From: DASSBG01 sp035699085 | GTDB taxonomy: Bacteria; Pseudomonadota; Gammaproteobacteria; Xanthomonadales; Rhodanobacteraceae | Length of the DNA stretch: 25,929 bases | Reading direction: 5' to 3' | Assembly (NCBI GenBank): GCA_035699085.1 | Contig: DASSBG010000025.1 | Location: 1 to 25,929, forward strand | Shown here: positions 16,887-24,561 of the stretch, one piece after another | Layout of the letters: each line of letters begins with the position of its first letter | How positions within the stretch are numbered: the stretch's first letter is position 1 | Made by a program: the position numbers and the translations under genes | The notes under the pieces: model-generated | What the model saw: only the letters and a program-made list of their open reading frames with translations | Told to the model about the DNA's origin: nothing | The model's database searches: none

Positions 16887-18154
16887 GCCCTGCTCTGCAC
16901 CGGCCCTGCATGCCGCTGGAGCATCCCATGCCGCCCGACGTGCGCCAGGCCAGCCTCGGGCGCCCCGTGATCGCGCTGGTTGCCGGCGAGGATTCAGGCG
17001 ACGTGCTTGGTGCCGACCTGGTCCGCGCGTTGCGGCGCCGCTATCCACAGGCGCACCTGCTCGGCATTGGCGGTCCGCGCATGGTAGCCGCCGGCTTCGA
17101 GGCCTGGCACGACATCAGCGAGCTGTCGGTGATGGGCCTGGCCGAGGTCCTGACGCACCTGCCGCGATTGCTGCGCCTGCGCCAGCGGCTGGGCTCGCGA
17201 TTGCTGGCGCTGCAGCCGGACCTGTTCGTCGGCATCGATGCGCCGGACTTCAACCTCGGGCTGGAGCGGCGCCTGAAGCGCGCCGGCATCCGGACCGCGC
17301 ATTACGTCAGCCCGTCGATCTGGGCCTGGCGGCAAGGGCGCGCGCAGGGCATCGGCCAAAGCGCTGACCGCGTGCTGTGCCTGCTGCCGATGGAGCCCGC
17401 CATCTATGCACGCCATGGCGTCGATGCCCGCTTCGTGGGCCATCCGCTGGCCGATGCCTTCGCCATGCAACCGGACCGCGCCGCGGCACGCAATGCACTC
17501 GGCTTGCCAGCCGATGGGCCGGTGCTGGCGGTGCTGCCCGGCAGCCGCGGCAGCGAGATCGAACGCCTCGGCGCCCCGTTCCTCGACGCGGCGCAGCGGG
17601 TGGCCGTAGCCATCCCGGGCTTGCGCGTCATCGTGCCCGCCGCCAACCCCCGCTGCCACGCCAAGCTGCAAACCCTGTTCGACCGGCAAGCTGGCGACGC
17701 CCCCGGTCCCCGGTCCGCGGTCCCCGGTCCCCGGCTTTTAAGCGGTCACGCCCGCGAGGCGCTGATTGCCGCCGACCTGGTGCTGGTCGCCTCCGGCACA
17801 GCCGCCCTGGAGTCCATGCTGGCCAAGCGGCCGATGGTGGTCGGCTACCGCCTGGCGCCGCTGAGCTACCGGCTGGTGCGCGCGCTGCGGCTGCTGAAGA
17901 CCGACCGCTATTCGCTGCCCAACGTGCTGGCGGGCCGCGCGCTGGTGCCCGAGCTGATGCAGGACGAATGCCGCGCCGAGCCGCTGGCCCAGGCGCTGCT
18001 GGCGTTGTGGCGCGATGCGCCGCGGCGCGAGGCCATGGTCGCCGAGTTCGGCGAGCTGCACGCGCAGCTGTTGGGCGGCCGCGACGGCAATGCCGCGGAC
18101 CACGCGGCGCATGCGCTGGCCGCGTTGCTGGAGACCGAAGATGCAGCGCGCTAG
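16883..18154 (+). CDS. lpxB: Lipid-A-disaccharide synthase
   Basis: A 423-residue GT-B glycosyltransferase (family GT19) joining UDP-2,3-diacylglucosamine and lipid X to form the lipid A disaccharide, at the inner membrane. Signatures are ALVAGEDSGDVLGADLV near the N-terminus, ELSVMGLAEVL, VSPSIWAWRQGR, VLPGSRGSEIERL, and ASGTAALESMLAKRPMVVGYR with LPNVLAGRALVPELMQ near the C-terminus. The ATG at 16883 overlaps lpxA; an ATG at 16928 has a better GGAG ribosome binding site and may be the true start. Residues about 273-285 (PGPRSAVPGPR and flanks) are encoded by a heptamer repeat array and look like an inserted linker. rnhB overlaps the 3' end by 14 bp. Confidence 0.95.
   Translation: MSPALHRPCMPLEHPMPPDVRQASLGRPVIALVAGEDSGDVLGADLVRALRRRYPQAHLLGIGGPRMVAAGFEAWHDISELSVMGLAEVLTHLPRLLRLRQRLGSRLLALQPDLFVGIDAPDFNLGLERRLKRAGIRTAHYVSPSIWAWRQGRAQGIGQSADRVLCLLPMEPAIYARHGVDARFVGHPLADAFAMQPDRAAARNALGLPADGPVLAVLPGSRGSEIERLGAPFLDAAQRVAVAIPGLRVIVPAANPRCHAKLQTLFDRQAGDAPGPRSAVPGPRLLSGHAREALIAADLVLVASGTAALESMLAKRPMVVGYRLAPLSYRLVRALRLLKTDRYSLPNVLAGRALVPELMQDECRAEPLAQALLALWRDAPRREAMVAEFGELHAQLLGGRDGNAADHAAHALAALLETEDAAR
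17701..17735. repeat. Five-unit heptamer array inside lpxB
   Basis: Exactly five 7-bp units lie within the lpxB coding frame: CCCCGGT, CCCCGGT, CCGCGGT, CCCCGGT and CCCCGGC. They encode Pro/Gly/Arg residues just before the conserved LLSGHAREAL segment. The unit is the reverse complement of the GGGGACC-type unit after dnaE, so this is the same repeat family, otherwise intergenic in this window. Confidence 0.85.
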
Positions 18155-18764
18155 GCCACGGCCATTGGTGGCCGGCGTCGATGAGGCCGGGCGGGGCCCG
18201 CTGGCCGGCCCGGTGTTTGTTGCTGCCGTGGTGCTGGATCCGAAACGCCCGATCGACGGCCTGGACGACAGCAAGCGGCTGCCGGAACCGCGCCGCGAAG
18301 AACTGCATGCGCTGATCGTCGAGCGTGCACTGCACTGGTGCGTGGTCGCCGTCGAGGTCGAGGAGATCGACCGCCACAACATCCTGCAGGCCAGCCTGCT
18401 GGGCATGAGCCGCGCGGTCGCGGGATTGGGCCAGCGAGTCGACGAGGCGCTGGTGGATGGCAACATGCTGCCACGCGACCTGCCCTGCCGCGGTCGCGCC
18501 ATTGTCGGCGGCGACGGCCTGGAACCGTGCATCAGCGCGGCCTCGATCCTGGCCAAGGTGGGCCGCGACCGCCACATGCGAGCGCTGGACGCGCTGTACC
18601 CCGGCTACGGCTTCGCCCGGCACAAGGGCTACGCGACCCCGGCGCACTTCGAGGCGCTGGCCCGCCTCGGCCCCTGCCCCATCCACCGCCGCAGCTTCGC
18701 GCCGGTGCGAGTGGCGCAGGAATGGGGGATCCGGGCGCCGGTATTGGTGGAAACCGACGCCTGA
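18141..18764 (+). CDS. rnhB: Ribonuclease HII
   Basis: A 207-residue endonuclease removing RNA from RNA-DNA hybrids and misincorporated ribonucleotides. The catalytic DEAGRG lies at residues 14-19 in VAGVDEAGRGPLAGPV. LDDSKRLPEPRREEL, VDGNMLP, and GGDGLEPCISAASILAKVGRDR supply the remaining acidic residues. Length is typical. The start ATG at 18141 lies inside the lpxB 3' end (14-bp overlap), implying coupling. The rnhB-dnaE pairing after lpxB is standard for gammaproteobacteria. It is followed by a heptamer repeat region. Confidence 0.95.
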   Translation: MQRARPRPLVAGVDEAGRGPLAGPVFVAAVVLDPKRPIDGLDDSKRLPEPRREELHALIVERALHWCVVAVEVEEIDRHNILQASLLGMSRAVAGLGQRVDEALVDGNMLPRDLPCRGRAIVGGDGLEPCISAASILAKVGRDRHMRALDALYPGYGFARHKGYATPAHFEALARLGPCPIHRRSFAPVRVAQEWGIRAPVLVETDA

Positions 18765-18771
18765 CGCGGGA

Positions 18772-18861
18772 GAGCCGGATTCGGCATTTGGCATTCGGGA
18801 GCCGGGACCCGGGACCCGCGCGGCTTCGGCTACCGCTCACCGCTCACCGCGGGCCGCTCAC
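18772..18861. repeat. Heptamer repeat arrays between rnhB and dnaE
   Basis: Seven consecutive units run from 18772 to 18820: GAGCCGG, ATTCGGC, ATTTGGC, ATTCGGG, AGCCGGG, ACCCGGG, ACCCGCG. After a short spacer comes a second array at 18834-18861: CGCTCAC twice, CGCGGGC, CGCTCAC. The second array is the reverse complement of the GTGAGCG units at 6271-6291. The rest of the gap up to dnaE holds a possible -10 box (TAAACT at 18913-18918) without a clear -35 box. Confidence 0.8.
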
Positions 18862-18978
18862 TCCAACCCGTCTCGCGACCGGCGTCGCTCACGTCTCGCC
18901 GCCCGACTCCGCTAAACTGCGGGTGACGCCGCGGCGCCCGCCGCTGCCGCCGTCACACGAGCCTCCAGCCCGCCGTCC

Positions 18979-21900
18979 ATGCCCGCACGCTTCGTCCACA
19001 CCCACCTGCACAGCGAGTACTCGCTGGTCGACTCGACCGTGCGCATCCCGGCGCTGGTCAAGGCCTGCGTGCAGCGCGACCTGCCGGCGGTGGCGCTGAC
19101 CGACGACAGCCACCTGTTCGGCATGGTCAAGTTCTACCGCGCCGCCATCGCCGCCGGCATCAAGCCGATCATCGGCTGCGACATTTGGCTGCGCGGCGTC
19201 GAGGGCGCGACGCCGCACCGCCTGACCCTGCTGTGCCAGAACCACGCGGGTTACCTCAATCTGTCGCGGCTGGTCTCGCGCGCCTGGCGCCACGGCCAGC
19301 ACAATGGCCGCGCGCTGGTCGAGCCGTCCTGGCTGGACGCCGAGAGCGACGGCCTGATTGCGCTGGCCGGCATGCACAGCCAGGTGGCGCAGAGCCTGCG
19401 TGACGGCCATGACGACGCGGCCCTTGCGGCGCTGGAGGCGCTGGCGCAGGGCTTCGAACAGCGCCTGTACCTGGAGATCAGCCGCTGCGGACGCACAGGC
19501 GAAGCCGAATGGCTGGACGGCGCGCGGCTGCTGGCGGCCCGCCTCGACCTGCCGCTGCTGGCCAGCAACGACGTGCGCTTCCTCGATGCCGAGGACTTCG
19601 AGGCCCACGAGGCGCGCGTGTGCATCCACGACGGCCGGGTACTGGCCGATCCCAAGCGTCCGCGCAACTACAGCCCCGAGCAGTACCTGAAGACGCCGGC
19701 GGCGATGGCGGAGCTGTTCGCCGACCTGCCCGAGGCGCTGGAAAACAGCGTCGAGCTGGCGCGGCGCTGCAACCTCGAGCTCAGCTTCGGCACCTACCAC
19801 CTGCCCGACTTCCCGGTGCCCGCAGGCGAGGATCTCGCCAGCACCATCCGCGAGCGCGCCCGCGCCGGGCTGGAGCAGCGCCTGGCGCGCAACCCGCTGG
19901 CCGCCGGCCACCAGCGCGCCGACTACGACCAGCGACTGGAACGCGAGCTGGATGTGATCATCGAAATGGGCTTCCCCGGCTATTTCCTGATCGTCTCCGA
20001 CTTCATCAGCTGGGCCAAGGACCACGACATTCCGGTCGGCCCCGGCCGCGGTTCCGGCGCCGGCTCGCTGGTCGCCTGGTCGCTGAAAATCACCGACCTG
20101 GACCCGCTGCAGTTCGAGCTGTTGTTCGAACGCTTCCTCAACCCCGAGCGCGTGTCGATGCCGGATTTCGACATCGACTTCTGCATGGACAAGCGCGACC
20201 AGGTCATCGATTACGTCGCGCAAAAATACGGCCGCGACCACGTCAGCCAGATCATCACCTACGGCTCGATGGCCGCCAAGGCGGTGCTGCGCGACTGCGG
20301 CCGCGTGCTGGGCATGCCCTACGGCCAGGTCGACCGCATCGCCAAGCTGATCCCGCCGCGTCCGCTCGACCTCACCCTGCAGGATGCGCTGGGCCTGTCG
20401 GAGAAATCGCAGAAGGAAAGCGAGCGCGTGGTGCGCGAGTTCTGCGAGCTGTACGAGTCCGACGACGAGGCGCGGCCACTGATCGACCTCGCCCTGAAGC
20501 TTGAGGGCCTCACCCGCAACGCCGGCAAGCACGCCGGCGGCGTGGTGATCGCGCCCTCGCCGCTGACCGACTTCGCGCCGCTCTATTGCGAGCCCGGCGG
20601 CGAAGGCGTGGTCACGCAATTCGACAAGGACGACGTCGAGGCCGTCGGCCTGGTGAAGTTCGACTTCCTCGGCCTGCGCACGCTGACCATCATCGACTGG
20701 GCGGTGAAGGCCATCAACGCGCGCCGTTCGCAAACCGGCGAGCCGCCGGTGGATATCGCCAAGTTGCCGCTGGACGACGCCACCACCTACGACAAGGTGT
20801 TCAAGGCCGCCGAGACGGTGGCCATCTTCCAGTTCGAGTCGGCCGGCATGCAGCGCCTGCTCAAGGACGCCCAGCCCGACCGCTTCGAGGACATCATCGC
20901 GCTCGGCGCCCTGTACCGCCCGGGCCCGATGGACCTGATCCCCAGCTTCGTCGCGCGCAAGCAGGGCAGCGAACCGGTGGAATACCCCGACCCGCGGGTC
21001 GAGCCGGTGCTCAAGGAGACCTACGGCATCATGGTCTACCAGGAGCAGGTGATGCAGATGGCGCAGATCGTCGGCGGCTACACGCTGGGCGGCGCCGACC
21101 TGCTGCGCCGCGCCATGGGCAAGAAGAAAGTCGCGGAGATGGTCAAGCACCGCGCCCTGTTCGCCGAGGGCGCGGCGAAGAACGGCCTGTCGGAACACCA
21201 GGCCGACGCGATCTTCGACCAGATGGAGAAGTTCGCCGGCTACGGCTTCAACAAGTCGCACGCCGCCGCCTACGCGCTGGTCAGCTACCAGACCGCCTGG
21301 CTGAAGGCGCACTACCCGGCTGAATTCATGGCCGCGACGCTCTCGGCCGACATGGATTCCACCGACAAGGTGGTGACCTTCCTCGCCGACGCCCGCGCCC
21401 ACGGACTGGAGGTCCTGCCGCCCGACATCAATGCCTCCGGCTACGCTTTCGAGGCGGTGGACGCGCGGCGCATCCGCTATGGGCTCGGTGCCATCAAGGG
21501 TGCCGGCCGCGGTGCCTGCGAATCCATCGTGGCCGAACGCGGTGATGGTTACCTCGACCTTGCCGACTTCTGCCGCCGGGTCGACAGCAGCAAGCTCAAC
21601 AAGCGCGTGCTGGAAGCCCTGATCATGGCCGGCGCCATGGACAGCCTCGGCGCGCACCGTGCGGCGCTGATGGCGCAGCTGCCCGAGGCGATGCGCGCGG
21701 CCGAGCAGGCGGCGCGCGACCAGGCCAGCGGCCAGGTCGACATCTTCGGCGGGCCGGTGCAAAGCGCCGCCGCCATGGTCCGGGTGGACGTGCCCGAATG
21801 GCCGCTGGAGCGCGTGCTGTCAGGCGAACGCGAGACGCTCGGGCATTTCCTCTCCGGCCATCCCACCGACCCCTGGCGTGAACTGCTGGCGCAATTGACC

Positions 21901-22482
21901 ACCTGCCCCATCGGCGAAATCGCGGCGCGCTTCCGGCCCTCGGGGCCGATGGAAGGCGGCCGCGGCCGCGCGGCGGAGCAGGCGTGGTCGGTCGGCGGCA
22001 CCGTGGGCCTGGTGCGCAAACGCGGCGACAGCATGGCCTTCGTGCAGATCGAGGACGCGACCGGCCTGATCGAGGTGGCGCTCTACCGCGAGGTGCTGGA
22101 GGACGTGGCCGAACTGCTGACGCGCGACACGCTGTTGGTGATCGAGGGCGCGCTGGGGATCGACCGCTTCAATGGCGGCATCCAGCTGCGCGCGCGGCGC
22201 GTGTGGACGCTGGAGCAGGCCTGCGTCGAGCACGCACGGCTGGTGCGCCTGCGGCTCAACGGCGTCGACGCGCGGCTGGTCGACCAGCTGCGCCAGCTGG
22301 TCGCGGCGCACCGCGGGCAGACACCGCTGCGCCTGCTCGGCTACCGCAACGCCACCGCGCGCGCCGACATCGATCTATCCGAGGAATGGCGTGTGCGGGC
22401 GACACCGCAGCTGCGCCGCGCCATCGCCGCGCTGCCCGCCATCGCCGACAGCGAAATCATCCTCGGCCGCGTCGGCGGATGA
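18979..22482 (+). CDS. dnaE: DNA polymerase III subunit alpha
   Basis: The 1167-residue replicative polymerase catalytic subunit (E. coli 1160). Residues 1-270 are the PHP domain (FVHTHLHSEYSLVDSTVRI). The palm carries catalytic aspartates 398 and 400 in PDFDIDFCMDKRDQVIDYV and the third near Asp562 in VKFDFLGL. The fingers contain GRGSGAGSLVAW and KSHAAAYALVSYQTAWLKAHYP. The clamp-binding motif QVDIF is at residues 919-923, almost the E. coli position, and an OB-fold follows (DSMAFVQIEDATGLIEVALY). The start ATG at 18979 has no clear ribosome binding site, but residues 5 onward align with the family. A G-rich heptamer array begins 4 bp after the stop. Confidence 0.98.
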   Translation: MPARFVHTHLHSEYSLVDSTVRIPALVKACVQRDLPAVALTDDSHLFGMVKFYRAAIAAGIKPIIGCDIWLRGVEGATPHRLTLLCQNHAGYLNLSRLVSRAWRHGQHNGRALVEPSWLDAESDGLIALAGMHSQVAQSLRDGHDDAALAALEALAQGFEQRLYLEISRCGRTGEAEWLDGARLLAARLDLPLLASNDVRFLDAEDFEAHEARVCIHDGRVLADPKRPRNYSPEQYLKTPAAMAELFADLPEALENSVELARRCNLELSFGTYHLPDFPVPAGEDLASTIRERARAGLEQRLARNPLAAGHQRADYDQRLERELDVIIEMGFPGYFLIVSDFISWAKDHDIPVGPGRGSGAGSLVAWSLKITDLDPLQFELLFERFLNPERVSMPDFDIDFCMDKRDQVIDYVAQKYGRDHVSQIITYGSMAAKAVLRDCGRVLGMPYGQVDRIAKLIPPRPLDLTLQDALGLSEKSQKESERVVREFCELYESDDEARPLIDLALKLEGLTRNAGKHAGGVVIAPSPLTDFAPLYCEPGGEGVVTQFDKDDVEAVGLVKFDFLGLRTLTIIDWAVKAINARRSQTGEPPVDIAKLPLDDATTYDKVFKAAETVAIFQFESAGMQRLLKDAQPDRFEDIIALGALYRPGPMDLIPSFVARKQGSEPVEYPDPRVEPVLKETYGIMVYQEQVMQMAQIVGGYTLGGADLLRRAMGKKKVAEMVKHRALFAEGAAKNGLSEHQADAIFDQMEKFAGYGFNKSHAAAYALVSYQTAWLKAHYPAEFMAATLSADMDSTDKVVTFLADARAHGLEVLPPDINASGYAFEAVDARRIRYGLGAIKGAGRGACESIVAERGDGYLDLADFCRRVDSSKLNKRVLEALIMAGAMDSLGAHRAALMAQLPEAMRAAEQAARDQASGQVDIFGGPVQSAAAMVRVDVPEWPLERVLSGERETLGHFLSGHPTDPWRELLAQLTTCPIGEIAARFRPSGPMEGGRGRAAEQAWSVGGTVGLVRKRGDSMAFVQIEDATGLIEVALYREVLEDVAELLTRDTLLVIEGALGIDRFNGGIQLRARRVWTLEQACVEHARLVRLRLNGVDARLVDQLRQLVAAHRGQTPLRLLGYRNATARADIDLSEEWRVRATPQLRRAIAALPAIADSEIILGRVGG

Positions 22483-22486
22483 TAGC

Positions 22487-22528
22487 GGGGACCGGGGACC
22501 GGGGACCGGGGCCGGGACCCGGGACCCG
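22487..22528 (+). repeat. G-quadruplex-type heptamer array immediately after dnaE
   Basis: Six 7-bp units start 4 bp after the dnaE stop: GGGGACC three times, GGGGCCG, then GGACCCG twice. The first part gives four runs of four G separated by 3-nt ACC spacers (22487-22511) on the coding strand, an ideal G-quadruplex pattern. There is no T-run to indicate an intrinsic terminator. Confidence 0.85.
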
Positions 22529-22584
22529 ACGGCGTGGCTATGTCGCGTTGAATGAAACGTGAGACAGGCACGTGAGCGCGAACC

Positions 22585-22650
22585 CGTAGGGCGGGTTTCA
22601 ACCCTCCGGGGGAGCCCAACTTCGTTCGGCGGGTTGAAACCCGCCCTACG
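22585..22650. repeat. BIME-like pair of inverted REP units
   Basis: Perfect 20-bp inverted arms lie at 22585-22604 and 22631-22650 around a 26-nt loop. Each arm, read inward, begins GTAGGGCGGG and contains the small palindrome GGGTTTCAACCC. A GTAG head followed by a hairpin is the format of REP sequences mobilised by RAYT (Y1-HUH) transposases; two units in opposite orientation form a BIME. No RAYT gene is in the window. Confidence 0.8.
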
Positions 22651-22677
22651 GCGGCTGGCCGTTCCGCGCAGCGGCGT

Positions 22678-22772
22678 CGCAGGTTGGCGGTGAGCGCAGC
22701 GAACCCCAACACGCCATGCTCGCACCTGCGCGTAGTGGTGAATACGCGCTGGCGGCACCAAGCCAACCTGCG
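22678..22772. repeat. Second compound inverted repeat before pip
   Basis: CGCAGGTTGGC (22678-22688) and GCCAACCTGCG (22762-22772) are perfect 11-bp complements enclosing 73 bp. Overlapping the left arm is a smaller imperfect hairpin, GTTGGCGGT at 22683-22691 with AACCCCAAC at 22702-22710. This resembles the common GGTTGG...CCAAC intergenic repeats of gammaproteobacteria. The rest of the 343-bp gap between dnaE and pip holds no gene that I can see. Confidence 0.6.
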
Positions 22773-22825
22773 GTTTTGCTTTATCCGCGATCCGCGTTGA
22801 CCCGCGTCAAAAGCTCTCGCGAAAG

Positions 22826-23785
22826 TCACGCGTCCCGGAAGCGGTCGGTCGCCTCGATCAGCGCGTGGGTGTTGCCGGGCTCGAAGGCCGAATGGCCGGC
22901 ATCGGGCGTGATGCGCAGGTCGGCCTCGGGCCAGGCGCGGTGCAGGTCCCAGGCGCTGCGCAGCGGGCAGACCACATCGTAGCGGCCCTGCACGATCACC
23001 GCCGGGATCTGCCGGATGCGATCGACGTTGCGCAGCAGCTGGTCATCGCAGTCGAAGAAGCCGCCGTGCACGAAGTAATGGCACTCGATACGCGCGAAGG
23101 CCAACGCGAAGTCGTCGGCGCTGCTGGAGCGCATGTAGTCCTCGTCCTGGCGCAGGAAGCTGGTGCCGGCCTCCCAGACCGACCAGGCGCGCGCCGCCGC
23201 CACCCGCGCCTCGGCATCGCTGCCGGTCAGGCGCCGGTGGTAGGCGCTCATCAAGTCGCCGCGCTCGGCTTCCGGGATCGCCTCCAGGAACGTCTCCCAG
23301 GCATCCGGAAACAGTGCGTCCGCGCCCTTCTGGTAGAACCACTCCAGCTCCCAACGGCGCAGCATGAAGATGCCGCGCAGCACCAGTTCGGTGACCCGCT
23401 CGGGATGCGTCTCGGCATAGGCCAGCGACAGCGTCGAGCCCCAGGAGCCGCCGAACACCTGCCAGCGCTCGATGCCGAGGTGCTCGCGCAGGCGCTCGAT
23501 GTCGGCCACCAGGTCCCAGGTGGTGTTTTCGGTCAGTTCGGCGTGCGGGCGCGAGCGGCCGCAGCCGCGCTGGTCGAACAGCACGATGCGGTAGGCGTCG
23601 GGGTCGAAGAACTGCCGGCAGGTTGCGTTGCAACCACCGCCGGGGCCGCCGTGCAGGAACACCACCGGCTTGCCGCGCGGGTTGCCGCACTGCTCGTAGT
23701 ACAGCGTGTGCAGCGGCGACACGGGCAGGGTGCCCTGGTCGTAGGGTTCGATGGCGGGATACAAGCCGCGACGCTGCTCGCTCAT
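22826..23785 (-). CDS. pip: Prolyl aminopeptidase (proline iminopeptidase, S33)
   Basis: A 319-residue alpha/beta-hydrolase releasing N-terminal proline from peptides, normally cytoplasmic. The oxyanion-hole motif HGGPGGG is at residues 45-51. The nucleophile is Ser114 in FGGSWGST. The remaining triad is Asp270 in QGRYDVVCP and His298 in AGHSAFEP. DQRGCGRSRPH is a family signature. There is no signal peptide. The ATG at 23785 is supported by a GAGGAGG ribosome binding site; upstream in-frame sequence runs into the tRNA and is rejected. It is transcribed in the same direction as the tRNA-Pro, 68 bp away. Confidence 0.95.
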   Translation of the reverse strand: MSEQRRGLYPAIEPYDQGTLPVSPLHTLYYEQCGNPRGKPVVFLHGGPGGGCNATCRQFFDPDAYRIVLFDQRGCGRSRPHAELTENTTWDLVADIERLREHLGIERWQVFGGSWGSTLSLAYAETHPERVTELVLRGIFMLRRWELEWFYQKGADALFPDAWETFLEAIPEAERGDLMSAYHRRLTGSDAEARVAAARAWSVWEAGTSFLRQDEDYMRSSSADDFALAFARIECHYFVHGGFFDCDDQLLRNVDRIRQIPAVIVQGRYDVVCPLRSAWDLHRAWPEADLRITPDAGHSAFEPGNTHALIEATDRFRDA

Positions 23786-23853
23786 TCGCTGCCTCCTCGG
23801 TCGCTGCAACAGACGACACCGGCGCCTGCGGGGCGCCGGAGTGCCGGAACGAT

Positions 23854-23933
<80 letters not shown>

Positions 23934-23941
23934 GGCCCGCC

Positions 23942-23947
23942 ATTGTA
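23942..23947 (-). promoter_or_regulatory. Probable tRNA-Pro -10 box
   Basis: TACAAT, read leftward, lies 11 bp upstream of the tRNA 5' end, a normal distance. No good -35 box is visible. A 7-bp hairpin, CCGGCCG/CGGCCGG at 23961-23981, lies just upstream. Confidence 0.5.
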
Positions 23948-24260
23948 AACGCAGCCGTCGCCGGCCGATAGCCCCGGCCGGATCGCGTCCCGCAGGCGCC
24001 CGCGCTACTAACGCGGGGTCGGCGCCGATTGGCCTGACGGATCGCTTCCGCGCACTCTGCCCACGGTGTGCCGCTGCTTGGGTCCGACCGTGCGGTGGTT
24101 GCAACCGACAAGACGCCCATGCCCGCAGCGACAGCTTCTGCTTATGCAGCCTTGCAATCTGGCGCCGTTGGTCAACCGCCAAATGTTGTGACTGCTCCAC
24201 GTACTGGAGCACCGTAAGCTTGTGGCACCCCCACCCGCTCCACGCTCAGGGTCCCGCACT
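23948..24260. other. Non-coding or degraded stretch between the tRNA and the gene remnants
   Basis: I find no recognisable gene here. Reading leftward, one frame over roughly 24100-24210 gives a plausible-looking helical peptide (LQYVEQSQHLAVDQRRQIAR and onward), but it has no proper start and soon turns into low-complexity sequence. It could be a decayed gene fragment. G+C is visibly lower from about 24100 rightward than in the block to the left, which marks the edge of accessory DNA. Confidence 0.5.
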
Positions 24261-24386
24261 TCAGTTCCCAACTTCCAATTGAAACACCATCGCCTTCTTT
24301 TCGGCAGCAGTTCCTCGGCTCGCAGTAATGCCACCTTCTTTATAAAGCGCGAGGTGCATGCCATCGTGGGAAACAGAATATCCAAG
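24261..24386 (-). pseudogene. Unidentified gene remnant, C-terminal end only
   Basis: The minus strand, in the same frame as and directly following the stop at 24387, reads LGYSVSHDGMHLALYKEGG and continues to AMVFQLEVGN and a stop at 24261 (41 residues). It has the composition of a real globular protein end but no start codon or ribosome binding site. I do not recognise the family. It may be the tail of a displaced immunity-type or hypothetical protein whose 5' part has been lost, as is common behind Rhs tips. Confidence 0.45.
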
Positions 24387-24506
24387 TCAAGCTGCAGAAC
24401 TGTTCTTCACGAAGTTGTGCGTTAGTGTAAGCGACCCGGTGCGTCGTTTGCGGCGCAGCTCAAATCCTTCGTTCTGCGTCGCCAGCGTCATCTGCTTCCG
24501 GGCCAT
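24387..24506 (-). pseudogene. Truncated IS5-type transposase start joined to foreign sequence
   Basis: A 39-residue frame begins MARKQMTLATQNEGFELRRK. I recall this as the N-terminus of IS5-family transposases in Xanthomonas-like bacteria, which continue with a longer conserved region. Here similarity ends after RRKRRT; the frame runs on as GSLTLTHNFVKNSSAA and stops. The later part is in the same frame as the remnant at 24261-24386, so two broken genes seem joined with one stop between them. No terminal inverted repeats are evident. The IS5 assignment rests on about 20 residues. Confidence 0.5.
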
Positions 24507-24561
24507 CGGCTACACTCCCCATGCGGTTGAGTGTTCGACCACGAGCGAAGTCAGAGTTTCC

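Noticed and set aside
18889..21762. A 957-codon open frame on the minus strand across dnaE
   Set aside because: Same antisense shadow effect; no recognisable domain and no ribosome binding site.
22797..22810. TTGAC/GTCAA hairpin as a pip terminator
   Set aside because: The stem is only 5 bp and no T-run follows in the direction of pip transcription.
24008..24385. A 125-codon minus-strand open frame
   Set aside because: It has Arg/Cys/Gly-rich random composition and no ribosome binding site. It overlaps the better-looking protein remnant in another frame.
24400..24440. A possible integron attC site around GCGTTAG
   Set aside because: The core-site pattern is incomplete and no paired inverse core was found.
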